Below are positions 35,828 to 43,898 of a stretch of 64,000 nucleotides of DNA, piece after piece; position 1 is the stretch's first letter; the number at the start of each line of letters is the position of its first letter. The DNA is taken from assembly GCF_038397715.1 (NCBI RefSeq), contig NZ_CP151633.1:682001-746000 (forward strand). The letters run 5' to 3'. The position numbers and the translations under genes are program-made. The notes below the pieces were generated by a model that saw nothing but the letters and a program-made list of their open reading frames with translations, did no database searches and was not told the DNA's origin. This DNA comes from Microbacterium sp. LWO14-1.2 (GTDB lineage Bacteria; Actinomycetota; Actinomycetes; Actinomycetales; Microbacteriaceae).

Positions 35828-37126
35828 TCAGCTGAGCGGCTTGAGCTCCAGGTCGGAGGCGCCGGCGCTCACGGTCGCGAAGGCCGTGTAGCCGTCGGCG
35901 GCAGAGCGCTCCAGCAGCGCCTTGACGTTCTTGGTGCGCCGTTCGAGCCGCACGCGGGCACCGGACGCGACGAGCGCGGCCTTGTGCCGGACGAGCTCCC
36001 CGACCGGCACGTCGGCGTCGTGGATCAGCACGACGGCGCGCTCCTCGGCATCCGTCCCGTCCGCGACGAGGTCGACGAGGCGCTCGAAGCCGAGCGAGAA
36101 CCCGACCGCCGCGACCTGCTGCCCGAGGAAGCGGCCGATCATGCCGTCGTAGCGACCTCCGCCGCCCAGCGAGTAGCCGACCGAGGGGTGCGCGAGCTCG
36201 AAGATCGTGCCCGTGTAGTAGCCCATGCCCCGAACGAGGAACGGGTCGAAGACGAGGGGGATGTCGGTGACGTCGGCGGAGGGAGCGTCCGGAGCGAGAC
36301 CCGCTGCCACGGCGTCTCCAATGCCGACGAGGTGCGCGACGATGTCGTCGGGCGCTCCGTCGGGCAGCGCCTTGCGGATCTGCCTCTCGCCGAACGGGTT
36401 GTACTCCATGGTCTGCGGGCGCTGCAGGAACGCCTCGAACGCGTCGACGGCGGATGCCGCGGCGCCCCGCTCGCGGAGCTCCGCCGCCACGCCCTCGACG
36501 CCGATCTTGTCGAGCTTGTCGATCGTGATGAGCACGCCGGGGCGCTCCTCGGCGGTGAAGCCGAAGCTGTCGAGCATCCAGTCGAGCGCGCGGCGGTCGT
36601 TGATGCGCACCGTCGCGCCCTCGAGACCCAGCGCGCCCGTGGCGTCGAGCGAGGCCACCATCAGCTCGGCCTCGGCCCGCGACGAGTCGTCGCCGATGAT
36701 GTCGATGTCGCACTGCACGAACTGGCGGTAGCGCCCCTTCTGTGGGCGCTCGGCGCGCCAGACCGACCCGATCTGGATCGCACGGAACACGCCGGGCAGC
36801 TGTCCGCGGTTGCTCGCGTAGAAGCGCGCGAGCGGCACGGTGAGGTCGTAGCGCAGCCCCAGGTCGGCGAGCGCGCCCTGGTCGTCGGCCGCCGCCCTGA
36901 TCGCCTCGGCGTCGAGGCCGCGACGCAGCACGTTGTAGGCCAGCTTCTCGTTGTCACCGCCGATGCCGGCGTGCAGGCGCGAGTACTCCTCGAGCGCCGG
37001 GGTCTCGATCTCGTCGAAGCCGTGCGCGCGGTAGCGGTCGCGGATGACGGAGAGCACCCGCTCGCGGCGGGCCTTGTCGGCGGGGAGGATGTCGCGCATG
37101 CCGCGCGGCGGGTTCACAGTAGCCAC
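35828..37126 (-). CDS. hisS: Histidine-tRNA ligase
   Basis: The 432-residue class II synthetase charges tRNA-His. Motif 1 region PPRGMRDILPADK begins at residue 6; motif 2 includes LRYDLTVPLARFYASNRGQLP and VWRAERPQKGRYRQF; the histidine-specific block LVRGMGYYTGTIFE and motif 3 VGFSLGFERLVDLV follow, then the C-terminal anticodon-binding domain. The GTG at 37126 has GGAGA immediately upstream and a GAAGAT hexamer 6 nt away. mazG lies 61 bp upstream in the same direction; the two may share a transcript. Confidence 0.97.
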   Translation of the reverse strand: MATVNPPRGMRDILPADKARRERVLSVIRDRYRAHGFDEIETPALEEYSRLHAGIGGDNEKLAYNVLRRGLDAEAIRAAADDQGALADLGLRYDLTVPLARFYASNRGQLPGVFRAIQIGSVWRAERPQKGRYRQFVQCDIDIIGDDSSRAEAELMVASLDATGALGLEGATVRINDRRALDWMLDSFGFTAEERPGVLITIDKLDKIGVEGVAAELRERGAAASAVDAFEAFLQRPQTMEYNPFGERQIRKALPDGAPDDIVAHLVGIGDAVAAGLAPDAPSADVTDIPLVFDPFLVRGMGYYTGTIFELAHPSVGYSLGGGGRYDGMIGRFLGQQVAAVGFSLGFERLVDLVADGTDAEERAVVLIHDADVPVGELVRHKAALVASGARVRLERRTKNVKALLERSAADGYTAFATVSAGASDLELKPLS

Positions 37127-37187
37127 GTCTCCATCTTCCCAGGTCGGAGACGCAAGCCCGTCCCGGTCGGAGACGGATGCAGTGGCC

Positions 37188-37889
37188 TCAGCCCTCGGCC
37201 TCCGCGGCGCGCACCTCGTCCTCGAGGCCGCGCAGACGCTCGCGCAGTGCCCGCTCGGCGTCCCACCCTCGCTCGCGGGCGAGGGAGACGAGGGCGAGCA
37301 TGGCATCGCCGAGCTCGCCTTCGGACGATGGCTGGGGCCCGGACGAGGGCTGGGGCCCGGACGAGGGGTGGGGCCCGGACGATGGCTGGGGCCCGGACGC
37401 GTCGGGCGTGACGCCGACACCGGCTGCACGTCCGACGAGCTTCTGCGCGAGGGCGAGGGCCGGCATCCCGCGCGGCACGCCGTCGAGCACGCTGGTCCTC
37501 GCGCGCTTCTCGGCCGCCTTCGCGGCGTTCCAGTGCACGAGCACCTCGTCGGGCGTGGTCGCGACCTCGCCCGCGAAGACATGGGGATGCCGCCTGACCA
37601 TCTTCTCGGTGAGGGTCTGCGCCACGTCGTCGATGTCGAACGGATCGTCGGGGTCCTGCGCAGCGATCGCCGAGTGGAAGAGCACCTGCCACAGCAGATC
37701 GCCGAGCTCTTCGCGCAGGTCGTCTCTCGTGCCGCTCTCGACGGCCTCGATCACCTCGTGCGACTCCTCGATGAGGTAGGGCACGAGGTCGCGATGCGTG
37801 ATGCGCTGCGACCACACGCAGCGCTCCCTGACCGCGCGCATCGTGTCGGCTGCCGCTCGCAGCGGATCGGTCTGGGAGTCTTCGGTCAC
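37188..37889 (-). CDS. mazG: MazG-family nucleotide pyrophosphohydrolase
   Basis: The 233-residue protein hydrolyses NTPs to NMPs and PPi. The metal-binding helices are intact: VPYLIEESHEVIEAVESG with EESHE at 41-45, REELGDLLWQVLFHS (59-73) and DPDDPFDIDDVAQTL. The C-terminal half is short and carries an inserted Pro/Ser-rich tandem repeat (four copies of a six-residue SGPQPS-type unit at 165-189) directly before GELGDAMLALVSLAR, a second MazG-like helix. The start at 37889 (GTG) has GAGGAG 4-6 nt upstream; a longer N-terminus is possible but unlikely. Confidence 0.93.
   Translation of the reverse strand: MTEDSQTDPLRAAADTMRAVRERCVWSQRITHRDLVPYLIEESHEVIEAVESGTRDDLREELGDLLWQVLFHSAIAAQDPDDPFDIDDVAQTLTEKMVRRHPHVFAGEVATTPDEVLVHWNAAKAAEKRARTSVLDGVPRGMPALALAQKLVGRAAGVGVTPDASGPQPSSGPHPSSGPQPSSGPQPSSEGELGDAMLALVSLARERGWDAERALRERLRGLEDEVRAAEAEG
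37327..37398 (-). repeat. Four 18-bp tandem repeats inside mazG
   Basis: Units GATGGCTGGGGCCCGGAC at 37327, 37345, 37363 and 37381 differ at one to three positions. The length is a multiple of 3, so copy number can vary without frameshift. Confidence 0.95.
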
Positions 37890-37990
37890 GGCTGCTCCTC
37901 GGTGCGGGTCCTCGGTTCGGATCGACTCTCTCATGTCTCGCGCCGTCATGCGTGCAGGGCACCGCTCCCGACCCGGCTACGCTCGTGTGC

Positions 37991-40678
37991 GTGACCCCCG
38001 CACAGAGTTTTCCCGAGCCCACCGACACCTCGGCCATCCGCATCATCGGCCGATTCGAAGCGGGCCGCGGCATTCCGGACGCCATGCGCTCCGACGTGAG
38101 AATGCTCGGCGGTCTCCTCGGCCAGGTGCTGCGCGAAGCCGGAGGCGACGAGCTGTTCGCCGACGTCGAGCGCCTGCGTCTCGCCACCATCCAGGCGTAC
38201 GACGAGGAGACGTCCGATGCGTTCGACCGCGCTGCGGCGATCGCGGAATCGTTCACGATCGAGCGCGCCGACGAGGTCGCCCGCGCCTTCACGTGCTACT
38301 TCCACCTGGTCAACCTCGCCGAGGAGCACCAGCGCGTGCGCGTGCTGCGCGAGCGCGCCGGCCAGCCCGGTCGCGAGGACGCCGCCGACACCGTCGCGAC
38401 CGCCTACGCCCGACTGAAGTCCGAGGTGGGCGACGATGAAGCGCGCCGCCGCCTGCGGGGCCTGCGCTTCCACCCCGTGTTCACCGCGCACCCCACCGAG
38501 GCCCGCCGGCGCGCCGTGTCGTCGAGCATCCGCCGCCTCTCCGAGCTGCTCACCCAGCACGACGCCGCGAGCGAGAGCGGCGCGGAGCAGCACCGGGCGC
38601 GCCGCCGCATGCTCGAGGAGATCGAGACCCTGTGGCGCACTGCGCCTCTGCGCGCGCAGAAGCCCTCGCCCACCGATGAGGTGCGCACGGTCATGAGCGT
38701 GTTCGACGAGACGCTGTTCACGACGGTGCCGCACGTGTACCGCCGCATCGACGACGCCCTGCGCGGCGACGACTCGGGCGCGAGCGAGCCCGTCGTGCCG
38801 GCTTTCGTACGCGTCGGCTCCTGGGTCGGCGGCGACCGCGACGGCAACCCGTTCGTCACGGCATCCGTCACCAGGGAGGCGTCGCAGATCGCCTCCGACC
38901 ACGTGCTGCGCGGACTCGAGCGCGCCCTGGAGCGCATCGGCCGCACGCTGACGCTGGATGCCGAGGACACGCCGCCCAGCGACGAGGTGCTCGCACTGTG
39001 GGAGCGCTTCGCGACCGCCGAGCCCGGACTCGCCGACGAGCTCGCCGCACGGTCGCCCGGCGAGCCGCACCGCCGGGTCGTGCTCGCCCTCGCGCATCGC
39101 GTCGGCGCCACCCGTCGCGGCGACGACGAGCGGTACGGCGCCCCCGAGGAGCTCCTCGCCGATCTCCGCGCGGTGCAGTCGTCGCTCGCGGATGCCGGCG
39201 CCCGCCGTCACGCGTTCGGCGGTGTGCAGCACCTCATCTGGCAGGTCGAGACGTACGGCTTCCACCTGACCGAGCTCGAGGTGCGTCAGCACTCGCAGGT
39301 GCACGCGAAGGCGCTGGCCGAGCTCTCCGGTGACGAGCCGGTGAGCGCCCAGACCGAGGAGGTCCTCGAGGTCTTCCGCGCGATCGCCGACATCCAGCGC
39401 GACCGGGGTCTGCGTGCTGCCGGTCGCTACGTCGTGTCGTTCACGCAGGCCGCGTCCGACCTCGCGAACGTGTACACGCTCGCCCGCCACGCGCTCGGCG
39501 ACGACGCCCCGGTGCTCGACGTGGTGCCGCTGTTCGAGACCTTCGCCGACCTGCAGGCCGCGCCCGCGATCCTCGCCGAGGCCGTCACGTTCCCCGAGTT
39601 CCGCGAGCGCATGGCCGCCACCGGCAACCGCCTCGAGGTCATGCTGGGGTACTCCGACTCGTCGAAGGACGTCGGCCCGGTCGCCGCGAACCTCGCGCTG
39701 TACGAGGCCCAGGAGAAGATCGCGCTCTGGGCCAAGGAGTCCGGCATCGAGCTGACGCTGTTCCACGGTCGGGGCGGTGCTCTCGGCCGCGGCGGCGGCC
39801 CCGCGAACTCCGCGATCCTCGCGCAGCCGCCCCACTCGGTGGACGGCCGTTTCAAGCTCACCGAGCAGGGCGAGGTCATCTTCGCCCGCTACGGCGAGCC
39901 GGCGATCGCGATGCGTCACATCGATCAGGTCGCCGCAGCGACGCTGCTCGCCTCCTCCCCTACCGTCGAGCAGCGCACGAGCGACGCCGCGCGCCGCTTC
40001 GCCGACATCGCCGAGGTCATGGACCGCTCGTCCCGTGAGCGGTTCTTCTCGCTCGTGAAGGCCGACGGCTTCGCCCCGTGGTTCGCGACCGTGACCCCCA
40101 TGGAGGAGATCGGGCTGCTCGCGCTGGGGTCGCGCCCCGCGCGACGCGGCCTGTCGGTGGAGTCGCTGGAAGACCTGCGGGCGATCCCGTGGGTGTTCGC
40201 GTGGACGCAGGCGCGCATCAACCTCGCCGGGTGGTTCGGTCTCGGCACGGCCCTCGCCGCCGTCGGCGACGAGCAGCGACTGGCCGAGGCGTATCGCGAG
40301 TGGCCGCTGCTGCACACCATGATCGACAACGTCGCGATGAGCCTCGCGAAGACCGATGAGCGCATCGCCCGCCAGTACCTGGCGCTCGGCGACCGCGACG
40401 ACCTCGCGCAGCTCGTGCTCGACGAGCTGGCGCTCACCCGCGAGTGGGTCATCCGTCTCACCGGCGGCGTCGGCCTGCTCGAGAACAAGCCGATCCTGCA
40501 GCGCGCCGTGCAGCTGCGCACGCCGTACGTCGATGCGCTGTCGCTGCTGCAGCTGCGCGCGCTGCGCGCCCTCCGCGACCCGGCCGAGGCCGTGGGCTCC
40601 GGATCGGAGGACGAGCAGCGTCGTCTGCTCCTGCTGTCGGTCAGCGGCGTAGCAGCCGGGCTGCAGAACACCGGATGA
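37991..40678 (+). CDS. ppc: Phosphoenolpyruvate carboxylase
   Basis: The 895-residue enzyme makes oxaloacetate from PEP and bicarbonate, refilling the TCA cycle. Catalytic motifs are present: FHPVFTAHPTEARRR (His at about 167), VGGDRDGNPFVT, GYSDSSKDVGPVAAN, TLFHGRGGALGRGGGP, the aspartate/malate-site loop around SPTVEQR, and the invariant C-terminal QNTG. TACGCT ends 7 nt before the GTG start, so the mRNA is probably leaderless; an upstream in-frame ATG at 37952 is rejected. Substrates come from enolase and carbonic anhydrase encoded nearby. A strong hairpin follows. Confidence 0.97.
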   Translation: MTPAQSFPEPTDTSAIRIIGRFEAGRGIPDAMRSDVRMLGGLLGQVLREAGGDELFADVERLRLATIQAYDEETSDAFDRAAAIAESFTIERADEVARAFTCYFHLVNLAEEHQRVRVLRERAGQPGREDAADTVATAYARLKSEVGDDEARRRLRGLRFHPVFTAHPTEARRRAVSSSIRRLSELLTQHDAASESGAEQHRARRRMLEEIETLWRTAPLRAQKPSPTDEVRTVMSVFDETLFTTVPHVYRRIDDALRGDDSGASEPVVPAFVRVGSWVGGDRDGNPFVTASVTREASQIASDHVLRGLERALERIGRTLTLDAEDTPPSDEVLALWERFATAEPGLADELAARSPGEPHRRVVLALAHRVGATRRGDDERYGAPEELLADLRAVQSSLADAGARRHAFGGVQHLIWQVETYGFHLTELEVRQHSQVHAKALAELSGDEPVSAQTEEVLEVFRAIADIQRDRGLRAAGRYVVSFTQAASDLANVYTLARHALGDDAPVLDVVPLFETFADLQAAPAILAEAVTFPEFRERMAATGNRLEVMLGYSDSSKDVGPVAANLALYEAQEKIALWAKESGIELTLFHGRGGALGRGGGPANSAILAQPPHSVDGRFKLTEQGEVIFARYGEPAIAMRHIDQVAAATLLASSPTVEQRTSDAARRFADIAEVMDRSSRERFFSLVKADGFAPWFATVTPMEEIGLLALGSRPARRGLSVESLEDLRAIPWVFAWTQARINLAGWFGLGTALAAVGDEQRLAEAYREWPLLHTMIDNVAMSLAKTDERIARQYLALGDRDDLAQLVLDELALTREWVIRLTGGVGLLENKPILQRAVQLRTPYVDALSLLQLRALRALRDPAEAVGSGSEDEQRRLLLLSVSGVAAGLQNTG

Positions 40679-40691
40679 CCTGATGCCGGAG

Positions 40692-40730
40692 AGGCGGGCG
40701 GGAGGCGGTCGCACCGCGTCCCGCCCGCCT
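40692..40730 (+). terminator. Hairpin terminator after ppc
   Basis: AGGCGGGCGGGA and TCCCGCCCGCCT (40692-40703 with 40719-40730) with an inner GCGGT/ACCGC stem, 13 bases after the stop. Confidence 0.85.
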
Positions 40731-40767
40731 GTCCGTGCGCTCGGCATGCCATATTCCGGCATCCCGA

Positions 40768-40773
40768 TAGAGT
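40768..40773 (+). promoter_or_regulatory. -10 hexamer TAGAGT of gdhA
   Basis: TAGAGT predicts a leader of about 77 nt before the gdhA GTG. The short palindrome GGCATGCC (40743-40750) lies in the -35 region. Confidence 0.45.
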
Positions 40774-40775
40774 GA

Positions 40776-42233
<1,458 letters not shown>

Positions 42234-42243
42234 CGCCATCCGC

Positions 42244-42306
42244 GTTTCGAATCGCTTGAATGGCAGCTCCCACCCGGGGAATGCTGCAATTCAAGCGATT
42301 CGAAAC
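42244..42306. terminator. 18-bp inverted repeat between gdhA and the permease
   Basis: GTTTCGAATCGCTTGAAT (42244-42261) is perfectly complementary to 42289-42306. The 27-base spacer contains GCAG/CTGC inner pairing. The arms are strikingly AT-rich for this genome. It probably terminates both convergent genes, but could also be a protein-binding site. Confidence 0.75.
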
Positions 42307-42317
42307 CGGCGGACGCC

Positions 42318-43745
42318 TCAGCGCTCGTCGACCGGCACCTTCACGACCTTGTTGTAGCCCGTCACCGCCTGGTTCTCGTCGAACGCGACCACCTTCTTGC
42401 GGAAGCCCTTCGTGATGACCGCGAGGTAGATGAGACCGAGCACCGTCCAGGTGATGCCGCCGATCAGCGCGTCGGGGTGCAGGTTCACCCACAGCAGCCC
42501 CGTGAGCAGCATGCCGATGCCCGGCATCACGATGTACGAGAAGATCTCCCGCGGCGTGCGGCGCATACCCTTGCGGATGGCGAACCAGGCGATCACCGAG
42601 ACGTTGACGAACGTGAACGCGATGAGCGCGCCGTAGTTGATCCACGCGGCGATCAGCTCGAGCGTGAACGGGATCGCGAGCAGCGAGATCGCCCCCACCA
42701 GCACGATGTTGAACGTCGGCGTGTGGGTGCGGCGGTTGATGTAGCCGAAGGCGCGCTGCGGCAGCACGTTGTTGCGCCCCATCACGAGGAGCATGCGCGA
42801 GACCGAGGCGTGCGAGGCGAGACCCGACGCGAGAGTCGCGCAGAAACCAGCCGCGGTGAGCACCGCCATGAAGACGTCGCCGCCCACGAGATCGCCGATG
42901 ATCGGCAGGGTCGAGTCCTCGACGAACTGCATGTCGCCGCCGGGGGCGAACTCGTTCCAGTCGGGGAACCGCAGCTGCGACACGTACGAGGCCACGAGGA
43001 AGATCCCCCCGCCGAGGAGGACCGTGAGGAGGATCGCCTTGGGCATGATCTTCGGATCCTTCGCCTCCTCCGCGTACATCGTCACCGCGTCGAAGCCGAT
43101 GAACGAGAAGCAGACGATGGTGGCGCCCGTCAGCACCGCTCCCATGGTCACGTCGTCGTGCAGGAAGGCGCCGACCGAGAGGATCGTCGCCGCGCCCTCC
43201 CCGCGCATGAGCTGCGCGACGACGAGCACCACGAACACCACCATGACGACGATCGAGAACACGAGCAGGATCATGTTGAGGTTCGACGTGCCGCGCATGG
43301 TCATGTAGATGATGCTCGTGACGAGGATGCAGTAGAGCACGACCCAGATCCAGGCCGGGACGTCGGGGAACATCGCCTCGAGGTAGCTCTTGATGATGAG
43401 GCAGTTCACCATCGGCAGGAGCACGTAGTCGATCAGCGAGGTCCAGCCGACCATGAAGCCGAGGTTCGGATGGATCGACTCGCGCACGTAGGTGTAGGCG
43501 GATCCGGCGCTCGGGATGGCGCTGGCGATCTTGCCGTAGCTGATGGCGGTGAACACCATGACGATCAGCGCGACGAGGTACGCGGCCGGGACGACGTCGT
43601 TCGTGTCGCGGGCGACCATGCCGAAGGTGTCGAACACGACGGTGGGCGTCATGTAGCCGAGACCGAGTCCCACGATCGCCCACAGTCCGAGGTTGCGTCG
43701 GAGGGTTCCGCCTCCCTGCGCGAGCGGCTTGGTCTTCGTGGCCAT
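42318..43745 (-). CDS. APC-superfamily permease, PuuP/PlaP-like
   Basis: The 475-residue protein has 12 predicted helices. N-terminal GLGLGYMTPTVVFDTFG and AAYLVALIVMVFTAISYGKI, SAGSAYTYVRESIHP, and the block TGATIVCFSFIGFDAVTMYAEEAKDP match the putrescine/amine importer branch (PuuP, PlaP) better than classical amino acid permeases. It probably imports an amine or amino acid that feeds the kinase-aminotransferase fusion encoded upstream on the same strand, with a 153-bp gap that contains promoter-like and operator-like sequences. The C-terminal tail (VAFDENQAVTGYNKV) is cytoplasmic. Confidence 0.92.
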   Translation of the reverse strand: MATKTKPLAQGGGTLRRNLGLWAIVGLGLGYMTPTVVFDTFGMVARDTNDVVPAAYLVALIVMVFTAISYGKIASAIPSAGSAYTYVRESIHPNLGFMVGWTSLIDYVLLPMVNCLIIKSYLEAMFPDVPAWIWVVLYCILVTSIIYMTMRGTSNLNMILLVFSIVVMVVFVVLVVAQLMRGEGAATILSVGAFLHDDVTMGAVLTGATIVCFSFIGFDAVTMYAEEAKDPKIMPKAILLTVLLGGGIFLVASYVSQLRFPDWNEFAPGGDMQFVEDSTLPIIGDLVGGDVFMAVLTAAGFCATLASGLASHASVSRMLLVMGRNNVLPQRAFGYINRRTHTPTFNIVLVGAISLLAIPFTLELIAAWINYGALIAFTFVNVSVIAWFAIRKGMRRTPREIFSYIVMPGIGMLLTGLLWVNLHPDALIGGITWTVLGLIYLAVITKGFRKKVVAFDENQAVTGYNKVVKVPVDER

Positions 43746-43843
43746 ATGTACTCCTCCGGGAACAGCGCAGGGGCCGGACTTCGGGTCGTCCGACGCTGAG
43801 CATCAGTATGGACCCGGGCTATTCGTCAGCGGAAGAGCAAATC

Positions 43844-43876
43844 TCGTTCGAAATACGCATTTAACATGACGAACGA
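43844..43876 (-). promoter_or_regulatory. Candidate operator upstream of the permease
   Basis: TCGTTCG (43844-43850) and CGAACGA (43870-43876) flank a 19-base AT-rich spacer with AAAT-ACGC-ATTT (43851-43862), itself a near-palindrome. It lies about 100 bases before the permease ATG and suggests substrate-controlled expression. Confidence 0.45.
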
Positions 43877-43898
43877 AGGCCGGATTCGAAGGCCGGGC

